In this document: in pieces, positions 49,345 through 64,000 of the stretch | How positions within the stretch are numbered: position 1 is the first letter of the stretch | How the letters are laid out: each line of letters opens with the position of its first letter | Source: Archilochus colubris | Lineage: Eukaryota; Chordata; Aves; Apodiformes; Trochilidae | Direction of reading: 5' to 3' | Assembly (NCBI GenBank): GCA_023079485.1 | Contig: CM041092.1 | Location: 2,179,127 to 2,243,126 of the forward strand | Length of the DNA: 64,000 nucleotides | Program-made: the position numbers and the translations under genes | The notes under the pieces: model-generated | What the model saw: only the letters and a program-made list of their open reading frames with translations | What the model was told of the DNA's origin: nothing | Database searches by the model: none

Positions 49345-51627
49345 AAAACACTCAATGTTTCAATTTTTCTTTTTTTTCTTTTTTTGTGTGGAAAGAACAT
49401 TTCCATTCTCCTGCAAACACAATAAAATGCCCCTCTCTGGATTTTTCCCAGCTCTGGATTAAATTTATATCTTCAGTGCTGCTGGGATGCCTCAGGGAGG
49501 CTGAAGGCACTGGTTTAGGGTCTTGCTCCTGGGAATAACACAAAGAGAACCTGAAATTTCATCTTCAAGAAGAAAACTCAAGGTCTCTAGGCTTCCCAGT
49601 CATCACAGTTGTTAATAAATGCATTAAACACAGATTTTGCAAGCATCAAAAAGAAGAAATGAAGTCCTTGAGTAGTGAGGAAGAGAACATCCTCCAATCT
49701 TTCTGGCCTTGGCATACACATTTATCATTTAGACAAGAAGGAAATGTCAGTTTAAGGCTCTCTCTATATATTGCTATAATTCTATCAGTTATCTCCAGGG
49801 TGTTAGAAATCCCATTCTATAGAGGTACCACAGCAGATCAGGAGTTCCCAGGAGGGGTTAGACACAGATTTCTGTTCCTATATTGATGGTAACTGAATTG
49901 GCTGCTGCTGTTGAAACCTCTCCTCGTGGGGCTTGGACACATCCAGAGATTTGTTCCGTCGCATCTGTCTTCTGGGGAAGGAATTCAGGAATTCCCTACA
50001 GACAGGGACTGGGGATCCAAGCAAAGGCTCAGATGAACTAACCCAGGAATGAAGCCAAGCTGTGCTGTGGAGCCCAAGGCATCCTTCCTGAGAGGTCCCA
50101 GCCACCACCACCCCAAAGCAGGGCAGGACTGTGGCACTTGTCAGGGACAAAGTGATGGGGTAAGAACAAGAAGATGCCATGTGGGGATGAACTTGGGTTC
50201 TTGGTTTTAGAAGCTCACCTTAACTTGAAGCAACCTTTTATTGGTAGCTTTTCTGCAATGCAGAACTTCTTTTAATCAGTTCCAGCCTGAATTCTGTGCA
50301 GGAATCTTGACCTTTTTCAAGCTTTACCCCACACGGGGTGGATAACTACAGCTCAGCTTTCTGATGGTCACCACTGGGCACCACTGACCTAACATTCAGT
50401 CTTTTCTGTCCCCTGGAGGGCAGGTTACTTCAGTCCAGGGCTGCAGCAATGTCACAGCTTTCAGCAGCCAGGAGGACAGTGACAGAAGAAGCCACAGACT
50501 GGTCCCTACTGGTCTCAATGGAAGTGGAAAGCCAAAGAGCTCCTGGTGAAGTGATTTTGCAGTATGCTTAGAGGGAATGGGAGGCAAGCTCCTAAAGCAA
50601 AACCAGACCTTTGTTCTGTTCAGAAGAAAGTACAAAGTCTCAGAGACTACATCAGGAAATACTCCTCTTTGTCAGCATGACAAGGCAAAAAAGCCATGCA
50701 AGGATTAATAGCTGCTTGCTTGAGACACAAGCCACCAATATAGCTAAGGAAAAAAAAAAGCCTTTTTCTTTTCCCCCACAGGAATGGAGAGAAACCCTTA
50801 AAAGTAATCAGAAACTGTGAGTAGCATAATATTAGAACACTATTTTAATAGAATTAATTTTCTATATGCTTCTGTATTTCAAAGAACAAACAGCTGTTCT
50901 GGAAGAAACTCAGGCACACACATCAGGTTCTTTCTTGGGCTACTGAGTGAGACCACTTGCACCCTTCCAGTCCTGTCTGGTTGACCTTATGTGGGTTGGT
51001 TATGAGTGTCTCAAACACCCACTTTGAAACCTAACCAAGCTGCAAGGGTAAAATACCAAATGGAAGCTTCCCTTCTGCTGAAGGAATTAACATAGTACCA
51101 CCTTTCAAAAAAAAAAGCACACTTTGTTCAACCAGTAGTAGTAGTAGTTAAATGAAATATACATTTCTTTGAGCTGTCTCCCTTTTATCTTTACACAGCA
51201 GGGAGGCAGTACCAGCAGAATACCTGTTTTCTTTCCAACTCTTCACTGATGAATAAACCAGGAAATCTCACTATACTCTTCCAACTGTACATACAGTTTA
51301 TTCAACCATTTAATTACCAGCTCTGTAAAATTACCATGATAAAGGCAAGCAAAGACTTGGCACTCCCCAGCACTGTCCCTGAGAAGGGTTGTTCTGTAAA
51401 CTTTTGTACTCCTAGTATCTGTTCCAGTTTCTGATAACACCAACCCTTTAATGCAAGGAATAAAGGACACACGTATGGTATGGCCTGGACATACACTGCC
51501 AGGTTGGCCATAGCATGCTAGGGTTGCAGTAGAAAGGCATGCTGCCAAAAAAACCCAAAAACCCAACCCAATTTATTTGGGCACTTTACAAAAGCTGAGG
51601 TCTGGACCAGTACAAAAGCACGTGGAT

Positions 51628-51633
51628 TTTATT
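51628..51633 (-). terminator. Candidate intronic poly(A) signal for a short MBD5 isoform
   Basis: AATAAA about 155 nt after the TGA that ends the read-through frame of exon 4. Other AATAAA copies are at 51752-51757 and 51572-51577. Use of any of these would end a transcript coding for the MBD and the proline-rich region without PWWP. This is inference, without transcript evidence. Confidence 0.35.
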
Positions 51634-51926
51634 TATGCAGAGTGTGTGCAAATTAATAGAAGCAAGAGTTGTCACAGGAAGGAGGCCAAGATGATTTTGT
51701 GCAGAGAAAGGGAGATATATTTTTAGTCTACCACTGTTTTTTCTTATTTGTTTTATTATCTTTCTTTTTGGTTAGGTATCTGGAGATCAGCATGAGATAG
51801 GGATACTTTTCATATTGGAGAACTCAAATTTCAAAAGTAGATATGTGGAAGGAACCCATTTAAAAACAGTCATCATATATTTCCAAGGAGTCAAACATAG
51901 GGGGATCCTTTTAGAAGGAAACGTAC

Positions 51927-54068
51927 CTGCTTCAGGACTTGTTTGATTACAGCTGCTAACAATGCTGTTTGGTATCACTGGAGTGGAGGATGCCTGGATT
52001 CTTGACTGAGGTGGGTTTGGATGTAATGAATTTCCTAAAGCCATTCCTGACTGACTGAGCATCCCACAGTTCCCACTAGCCTGCATCTGATTTATTAAAC
52101 CTGCAAGATGGTTGGTGGTGCCCGGGCTGGTACCGTGGACAAAGTTAGTGTTTGTGTTCTGGCAGTGCACACCTTCCCCTCGCAGGGGTAAACTCTGTGC
52201 CAGTGAGTTCTGGAGACTGCCAGAGTTCATACTGGTGTCTGCAAAATGCATCTGGTTACCAGAGAAAGGTAAAGAAGTATTGGAGCTCCCACAACTGGTG
52301 GTACTATTGCTGCTCATGTGAGAGCTTTGACAACTCATGGACTGAAGTAGCTGGGACATAGAACTGATGGGAAAGGAGCTTTGACTTTGCTTTCTTATCA
52401 ACTCAGATCCAGCTTTGGAAACTCCAGAATTGTCCAACTGAGACTGTCTCAGCAAACTCAACACCGTGGTGGTGGGCTGCTTTCTTTTTCTCAGAGGATC
52501 TTTTTGCTGAGACATCAATTTATCTCGCAGTGCTGCTCGGCCACTTTGCCCTTCAGGGGGGGTTGGGAGCAGCACGTTGGCTGCAGGAGGGAACATGGTA
52601 TTTAAAGTGCTGTGTCCTTCGTTGGTGCCACCGCTGGCAACAGGTCCAGAATTGCTACTGCTGTTATTGTTGTTACCAGCAAGTTTATTTTGATTTGCTA
52701 GCTGTGCTTTGGCTGCTGCTGAGAGTAAACTACTTGCTGGAAAAGAGGCAGCGTTGTGCTGGTTCAAGATCTGATTTAAAGGCATTCCCAGCAAACCAGG
52801 CTGACTCTTCAAGGAACCACTTCCAGCTGATGCAGTAGAAAAAACTGCATTGTTGGGAGGATTTAATACATTACTCATTCCAGCAATTAATGGGTTAGGG
52901 ATGTCCTTGTATTGATTAAGTCCATCGTGCTTGGTGGAAGGGCTGGATGGCATAGATGGTCTCGGTGACCCTATTGTTGACCTTGGGGACCTGGGAGGGA
53001 CTTTGATACCAGTACAGGATGGCTGTGGCCCTACTGGAGGCAGCAGGAAATTGCCATGATCTGATGATGTGGAAGAAGAACGTGATCTTTGGGGAGAAGC
53101 CTCGATCCTTCCGATCCCGGATCCCATCATGTGGACTGGGGATGTCACTGGTGAAGGAGAGAGGGAAGTTGAAGCAGAATGCTGAACTCTTTGAACGTGA
53201 CTTCCATGGTTCATGTGACCAGGTTTGACAGTTGGCAAAGGAAGATTACTTGGCAGAGGGACGACAGCAGGAGGCATGCTTACATTCATCACGGGTACCT
53301 GAGAGTGGACGTTTGAATGGAAAGTAGCTGGGTTAATGATAACAGGATTCTGATTCACTGGTTTGCTGGGAATAGGGTCAAGTATGCCAAGTGGATCCTT
53401 TTCTGATGTTAATGGCTTTTTCTGAAGAGCACAAGAAGGTGGTGGAGGAGGTGGGGGTGGAGCTTGGGGCGGTTTATGGTGAAACATTGCTCGTGGTATT
53501 TCCATACCAGCTGAAAAATTACACAAGGGTTTTTTCATTACTGGGCTTTTTGTGGTCAAGGTAGGGGAGAGAGGTATATTAGTCCTTCCAGCCATTGCAC
53601 AGGATGACTGTATGGGAGAACCATGTAGCATTACTGATGGTGGAGAAAGAGGTGTCCTGTTCATGTGAATAGGACTAGAGTTGGGTGCTCCATGAAAAGT
53701 GGGATTGTTCCTTGTGAAAACATCAGGGCTCCCAAGTGGGTCAGTCCTAGGAGAGATCGAGCCATCTCCATAGATCTGTGATCCTGATGAAGCTGGACTG
53801 GGCATCCCACCATGACTGCCACGATACGGAGACTTCTGTCCAAGTTCATTACTACCCAACCTCTGCCTAGGATAGACAGAATGAAGTTCTTGTTGCTGGC
53901 TTCCAGCCATTTCTTGCACATAAAGCCTACCCATGGCATTAGATGCCCCTATCATCAACTTGAAAGGAGTCTTACATTCTGGCATCACAGAATTTGTAAT
54001 TCCTTCATGTGATTTATTCCTCACGGATCTGGGAGTTGCTGCTCGAGTAGGAACTACTGGAGTTGCAC
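51927..54068 (-). CDS. MBD5: MBD5 coding exon 4 (largest)
   Basis: 2,142 nt completing Ser133 and coding residues 134-846 plus the first base of Gly847. It begins [20 protein letters not shown]. Recognisable MBD5 stretches include [20 protein letters not shown], a polyproline run at about residues 330-342 (APPPPPPPP then SCALQKK), [20 protein letters not shown] and [20 protein letters not shown]. The segment is Ser/Pro-rich and probably disordered. The acceptor is TATCAG before 54068 and the donor is GTACGT after 51927. The frame upstream of 54068 also stays open into the intron, but the AG boundary and the phase with exon 3 fix the start. Confidence 0.97.
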
Positions 54069-56962
54069 CTGATATTAAAAACACAACAGTTACTACTTTG
54101 AAATCTGGTATCACACATTGCAGCACGCAACTGCTGCGTGTAAAAATATTCATAAAAGCTAGAAAACCTTCTGGCTGAAGTTTTGCCTACACAGAAATAA
54201 TCCCTAAATTCCCCAGTAGCTGCTGGAATGGTGAATGCTCCCCTGCCACCCAGTGCAGTTCTGTGGACCTTTTCCTCCATACCCTAGGTGAAGCCTGCAT
54301 AACTTTAAACCTTCTGTTTTTTACATTTCAAGTCCACTCACTACCTACACACATTGATTTTAGCATGGTCCTTCTGAAACACCAATTCCTGAAAAGTCTT
54401 TTTTTTTTTTTTTTTTTTTTTTTTCCCCCATTTTTGTCTTTGGTCTCTAACCATCACCCCTGGTGTCCTGAATCTCCAGCATCACCACTTTGGCTATAGC
54501 CAGAAGAGCTGGCAGGAGGAGCTGGTGATCACTGTGGAAGGGAAAAGGAGCCTCTGGCACCATCTATTGAGTACAGGAGGAACACAGCAACCCAGCCCAG
54601 CCAGGGTTTAGACTTCTTGCTTCCCCTGGGATATTTGCAGAGAGATGTGAACCCCTCCACAACGGAAACATTTCAGGTAAATGTCATTTTTGAGACCCAA
54701 CCTTGCCTAAAAGCACAAGATGACTTTTCCTTTTATGTCTACTACTATCAGTTTTATTTAAAAAGGTCTTTTTCCCACTGTTTTACTTGTAGAATGCCAC
54801 CACGAGCAGCTCCAAGTCTGGGGAACTTTCTGCCAGTTTTGCTGCTTTGGGAATTTGTAATTCAGTTTGCAGTGTGAGCTCAGTAAAGGAAAACAAATGC
54901 ATCCTTGGCATGCAGCCTCTGAATACCCGAACTTAAACTTGAGTAATGAGCTAAATATTTCATGTTCAAACAAATTCAGAGGTGCCTTTAAATTCCTCTA
55001 CTCACAAGAACCCAATTCCCTTCTTTCCTTCAGCCTGGCCATAGGAGACAGATGGCACTGACAATCCTGCCTTCATCCTATTTGTTCAACTAGCTACAGC
55101 ATGACAGAAAAAACCATATTATCTTTCCCAAAATACAACCAAAGTCTCAGTTAGGGGACAAATCTAAAGGCTGAGCTGCAAAATAAAACACCTACACGAG
55201 CCCTCACCTTGAATGCTGGACCTAAGCAAACAGTAAAATGTTAATGGGTGTAAATGAAAAGACATTTCATTAATAAGGGAATTTATTGGGAAATTTTCTT
55301 CTTTGCTTAGTGCACAAAATTCTGATCAACAGAGAAGGTCAGATGGCAGAAATAAATATGCCTTGTGGCTTTTAATATTTAGCTGGTTTTCCCCTCCACA
55401 GTACTAATTTTTTCAAAACAAATGTAATTTAAGTACTACTAATAGAGATTTAAAAGTAAGTCAGTCAGAAAAATTATTAGTAACTTGGGAAAATCCACTG
55501 TTTGTTAAAAAAAATTACTTTGCAAAAACCAATTTAAAAACAAAGATTTAAAATCTTAAATAGCAATTTGAAAATGCAAGGGCAAAGCAGGACTATGAAA
55601 GGCAACAGAGTCTGAGGACTGTTGATATATTTGACATTTAACATTTATTTTTATATCCTTAAAATTTTCCTCTATTATGGAATAGTCAGCAACCAGCCAG
55701 CTACTATTACAACAGGGGTGCAAAAAATCTCTCAGATAGAAAGGGCCATTTCCCAGCAGATGGATGCAGCACTGCAGAGAGCCATAAACTTCCTAAGCTC
55801 TGTCTTAAAAATGCCTTCACTCCTTTGTCCTAATGATTTGGATTTGTAAGGCTACTTCAGAACCTCTTGTAATCCTTGGAAAGCACCTCATTTCCAGGTG
55901 AAGTTTCAGTGCAACTCTGATTTTGGAGCTGCCTCTTTCAGTGCTAACCTTGTCCTTCAGCTTAAGGAGCTTGATTTGCTGGTGCTGATTCTCCTGCTGT
56001 CTTTACTGACAGCAATGTTATTTCTTTCCAGCCACCAGTTTCCTAGGCTGAACAAGCTAAATAAACACTTTCAGATGACTTTCCTAGAAGAGGTTTTGCA
56101 GTTCCCTCTGCTCTGTTTCAGCTGGGTGCTGGGAGGGGCACAGGAAGGCAGTGAGCACACAAGGGCACTGGTGTTCCTCTCTTATTTGTGCTTCTGACTC
56201 TTCAGAGTCCCAATGATCTGCATCATGTTGCCATCTGGTACTGCTCACAGGCACCTTTGATCAGCTCCTATATCTAAGTCTTCTTTCTCAATAATTTACA
56301 GCTAATAGCTTTTTTTTTCCCCCTACTCCCCAAGTGAATAACCTAACAATTAACAGGATTTGTTGCTATACCTTTTCTTTCACTCCAGGTCCCAGCGACC
56401 TCCCAGTTATCCAATATGTTTTGATCTCTTGTTTTGATAATATCTGTCAACTTCATCCCTCAACAAATTACCTCCTTTTTTTTGTTGATATGGGTGATTA
56501 AAATGCTAATCCGGGTTGGTCTCCAAAAATAATCCTTGAGAAATTACAGTAGAGATCTTCCCTAGCTGTATATTCTGCCTTGCAATACAATTTCCCATTT
56601 AGCCAAGTCCTTAGCCACATTCTAATCCCTTTATAATCACTTTATTCTGCTTCTCTAATTTCCCATGTGACAGAATATCAGACATATTACTACAGTTCCA
56701 AAAGATGAGAGCTAATGTATTTTCTTTGTCTTGAACAATCTGATATCTTTTCCAAGAAAATCATGCTCTTAGTCTGGGATGACCTCCTTTTTAGGCTCAT
56801 TTTCCAGCTACCTCCATCTCTCTAATTACTACCTCCATTTTTTCCTTGAACCTGTTTACTGTTGTACCCACAGACACATTAGATTTTTTGGAGTTGTTTC
56901 TGCATCCTAACTCTAGCTATTTAAAATGAGGTAATTAAATGATTCAGGGTGATTTTACTCAC
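54069..56962 (-). other. MBD5: MBD5 intron 3
   Basis: A 2.9-kb intron, donor GTGAGT and acceptor TATCAG. It contains a run of 26 T residues (plus strand, 54399-54424) and is otherwise AT-rich without recognised elements. Confidence 0.8.
54399..54424. repeat. T26 homopolymer
   Basis: Twenty-six consecutive T residues on the plus strand (an A run on the transcribed sense of MBD5), followed by C5. No retroposon body is recognised next to it. Confidence 0.9.
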
Positions 56963-57143
56963 TTGTTCCACCACCAGGACTAGTGAGAACCAGTGAGGGA
57001 TGTGGTGCTTCCATGCTTTTATGAAGTGTAGCCACAGCAATAATTTTCCTTTTATGTATGCATAGTTTGGTGACATCTTCATCCGCTTTAACATCTTCAG
57101 CAGTTCTCTGCTTCACAGCAGCTCCAGGATCAAAATTAAAGAC
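56963..57143 (-). CDS. MBD5: MBD5 coding exon 3, end of MBD
   Basis: 181 nt coding residues 73-132 and the first base of Ser133: [20 protein letters not shown] then [20 protein letters not shown] and onward to SPGGGT. The acceptor CCCAG precedes 57143 (phase 0) and the donor GTGAGT follows 56963. Completes the MBD-like domain. The residues agree almost completely with human MBD5 as I recall it. The family's MBD is degenerate and has not shown methyl-CpG binding. Confidence 0.97.
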
Positions 57144-61861
<4,718 letters not shown>

Positions 61862-61974
61862 CTGATGTAGAGCACTCCACTTTGGTCCACCCGTCGCTGC
61901 CAACCAACGGGAACTTGCACTGCTGGTGGCCCTCCATCCGTGTCCCCTCCGTCACACTCCTTTCCACCATTCAT
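61862..61974 (-). CDS. MBD5: MBD5 first coding exon
   Basis: 113 nt coding residues 1-37 and two bases of Ser38: [20 protein letters not shown] then [18 protein letters not shown] chose the ATG at 61974 because [11 protein letters not shown] is the known vertebrate MBD5 N-terminus. The donor is GTAAGG after 61862. GW..RVD..GV.Y is the start of the MBD fold. Non-coding sequence of the same exon continues upstream. Its acceptor is uncertain: candidate AG dinucleotides lie within about 30 nt upstream, and none has a convincing pyrimidine tract. Confidence 0.95.
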
Positions 61975-64000
61975 TTTTCTGTTTCTGTTTATGAGTCTTC
62001 AAAGATATCAACAGTAAGATGATATCCTTTTACTACATGTCATCATGGCCTCCCAAAGAAGGCCTTTCAGTACACCTCTCCCCAAACTGGACAAAGTGCA
62101 TTGGGAGGCTCCAGCTCAGTTTGAAACCAAGTCCTTAAAAGTGGCCATTTTTGTTAATGAGTCAGTTTCCCATTATAATCCACATTAAATATGCAATGTT
62201 TAACTCCTTATATATTCATAAGGATGAACTATATAGATAAAAATTAGTGCTTCCAACTTGGGAAAATCATAATTCACCAATCCTTTGTTACCTGTCAGAA
62301 AGGAGAATGGGGAAAAGGAGACTTTCTAGTTCAACAGCATGGCTCCAAGCTTGAGGACTGTCTAAGATAACTTGTATTTTGTGAAAGCTCGTCTCATTTT
62401 TATAAATATGAGTCAGATCTAATACCTCCAGGTATTATACCCTTTATATGCCACATTCTTTTTGTTTTCTTTTTATCTTCCGTTCATTATCCAAGTTGTC
62501 TTCTTGAGTTTCTTTCATGACTCCCTGGCTCCAATAAAGCAGCCTGAAAAATAAAGATATAGAAAACACATGAGCCATTTTCTCAAGTCTTTTAGTCCAG
62601 TTCAGTAACTCATGAAGATGCAAACAGCTGCATCCATTTAAAGAGCTTTGAATCAAGCTTCCAAATGTCAATGGAACATCAAAATAAGGCTTAGAGTAAA
62701 TATTATCCTGGCAGCAGATTCTATTTATATATGGGTGCAATGGGAGCTACATCTTAAAAGCTAGGAGAGTACAACAGTCATTAAATAGTTAATGGAGAGT
62801 TTGGGGGAGTGAATTAAAGGATGTATCTTTTAACTGAGTAGTTTCACATATGCTTCTGTTCAGAATTATCAACAGATGACTAGCTGGATTAATGCCCTTT
62901 AAAAACTGGTTATAAAACTGAATGAATTTAATGTGAAGGAAGCTGCTTCTAGCCTTGATAATATCCATAAAATAGGAAAAATCCCTGCATTTAGACGAAA
63001 TTAAAATAATCATTTCTTACAAGAAAATTGTGTAATAAAAAGGGAACAGCTGGCACCAATGCATGCCCCTCAGAATACCTATGAAACAATTTGAATATCA
63101 TAAGAATTTCCCCCTCCCATGGTTATACTGTATGAGCAAGTCTTCCTGAAAGAACTTCAGAATTACTGTGTTATTCACCCAAAACTGTTTTTCAAGTTGA
63201 CCAGGTGAGACTTCACTCTTGAAATCAGACATTTTATTGCAGTGAGACAAAGAGAGAATATGTGATTCCAATAGTAAGTATGTCAGAAAAACCAACAACC
63301 CTCAACCTCAAATGAAAGATGCCCTTGATGACTGGTGTAGTGCTGATGTTTACAGCTTTAATTTGGAATCATGTGTCAATTCTTACTCCTAACACTGATA
63401 TTACATGAAAAGTATAAACATGGTAAACGTTACCACAAACCTGACAGATTTTAATGAGAAAAGATTTTTTGACATAGAAATGGAACATTAAAACTTAGGA
63501 TTCTGCAAGATTTCTGCACCAGCACTGCCAGCAACACACAGCATCTGTCTTTAACACTAACAACAGCTCCTTCAAGACCACTAAAGGAAGACTACAGAGG
63601 CATAAATACAGTCCTTGAAAATATTCCCTTAAGTACACTTATACATTACACTCTCTTTAGATATGCTACTTGGAAATGTAATGTCAAAAACACTGCATAA
63701 AGGAAAAAAAAAAAAAAGCCATGGTACTTCCAAGGAGAGGTGGACTAGAAAGGAGCTGACTGGGCACACATCTTTGGACAAAGACTTCTAGCACAGCCCA
63801 ACACTGGTTTGCAGGGATCTGGTTTGATTTTTTTTATACTCTGGAGCACTCCAAGTAATTCTTGGTTGGTGAAAATTGTGGAAAGGATGAGAAGATCCTG
63901 CTCACAGACAGGGAGGTGACTGAGCACCAGCCAGCAAAGGTTGGAGTCAGTGTCCCATGGAACACCTTGCCTATGTAAACAATTTGGCTTTTAATTTCTA
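61975..64000 (-). other. MBD5: Upstream non-coding region of MBD5
   Basis: This lies within the long 5' untranslated part of MBD5, whose first exons in mammals are hundreds of kilobases away. It is AT-rich with no CpG island, so there is no MBD5 promoter in the window. One candidate untranslated exon is noted at about 62441-62543. Nothing else is recognised to the window end. Confidence 0.65.
62441..62543 (-). other. MBD5: Candidate MBD5 5' untranslated exon with a 24-codon uORF
   Basis: On the minus strand a good acceptor, TTCTATATCTTTATTTTTCA followed by G, precedes 62543. Possible donors are GTATAA after 62441 or GTATTAG after 62426. Inside, an ATG at 62518 opens a 24-codon reading frame ending with TAA at 62444, MKETQEDNLDNERKIKRKQK then ECGI. 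This is charged and not repeat-like. MBD5 is known to have several non-coding 5' exons. It could equally be a chance acceptor in an intron. Confidence 0.35.

Larger units (their letters stand above)
39539..51926 (-). other. MBD5: MBD5 intron 4 (largest in the window)
   Basis: A 12.4-kb intron, donor GTACGT and acceptor TTGCAG. Recognised contents are a CR1 tail fragment at about 41045-41115, a (TA)n run at 48218-48236 and a 21-T run at 49324-49344. Immediately after the donor the coding frame stays open for 45 codons to a TGA at 51787-51789, with AATAAA signals downstream (see findings). The rest holds only short open frames without recognisable content. Confidence 0.8.

Noticed and set aside
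54069..54153. Upstream extension of the exon 4 frame to an ATG at 54153
   Set aside because: The TATCAG acceptor and phase with exon 3 reproduce the known MBD5 sequence across the junction (GGGTSATPVV); the extension is intronic.
54399..54424. T26 run considered as the poly(A) tail of a processed pseudogene
   Set aside because: Neither flank shows a recognisable gene-derived sequence or target-site duplication.

Overview
The window is vertebrate nuclear DNA, almost certainly from a bird and plausibly a songbird. It has spliced genes with small exons in long introns, a CpG-island promoter and few repeats. The repeats that can be recognised are mostly 3' ends of CR1 retroposons, the dominant avian interspersed repeat. 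There are no bacterial operons, CRISPR arrays or phage features. Two known genes account for all the coding sequence I can support, and both are on the minus strand: MBD5 on the right and the start of EPC2 on the left. This is the same order and orientation as human 2q23.1.

Layout from left to right. Positions 1-2264 are the start of EPC2 intron 1. The first coding exon of EPC2 (51 codons) is at 2265-2417, inside a CpG island of about 1.5 kb that carries G-quadruplex-prone runs, YY1-type and CTCGCGAG-type motifs and a polypurine tract. About 15 kb of intergenic DNA follows (roughly 3.3-18.25 kb). It contains CR1 fragments, including one pair in opposite orientation, small tandem duplications and a 161-bp element with perfect 18-bp terminal inverted repeats and a 5-bp target duplication. 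From 18.25 to 62 kb lies the entire coding part of MBD5: a 3'UTR of about 3.7 kb and ten coding exons. Their junctions are all consistent in phase and predict a protein of 1,739 residues with an N-terminal MBD, a long low-complexity Pro/Ser/Gln/Asn-rich middle, a PWWP domain and a basic C-terminal tail. The MBD5 promoter is not in the window. One candidate 5' untranslated exon with a small upstream ORF is proposed near 62.5 kb.

The two genes are transcribed in tandem. Their products are both chromatin factors (from family knowledge): MBD5 associates with the PR-DUB histone H2A deubiquitinase, and EPC2 is an Enhancer-of-polycomb subunit of NuA4/TIP60-type acetyltransferase complexes.

I found no convincing new biological system. 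The most useful unusual observations are: (1) a 129-bp direct repeat, about 98% identical, flanking the penultimate MBD5 exon; (2) the short inverted-repeat element in the intergenic region; (3) an intronic read-through end that could make a short MBD5 isoform; (4) the candidate leader exon with its uORF; and (5) a 237-bp nearly pure polypurine tract in an MBD5 intron.
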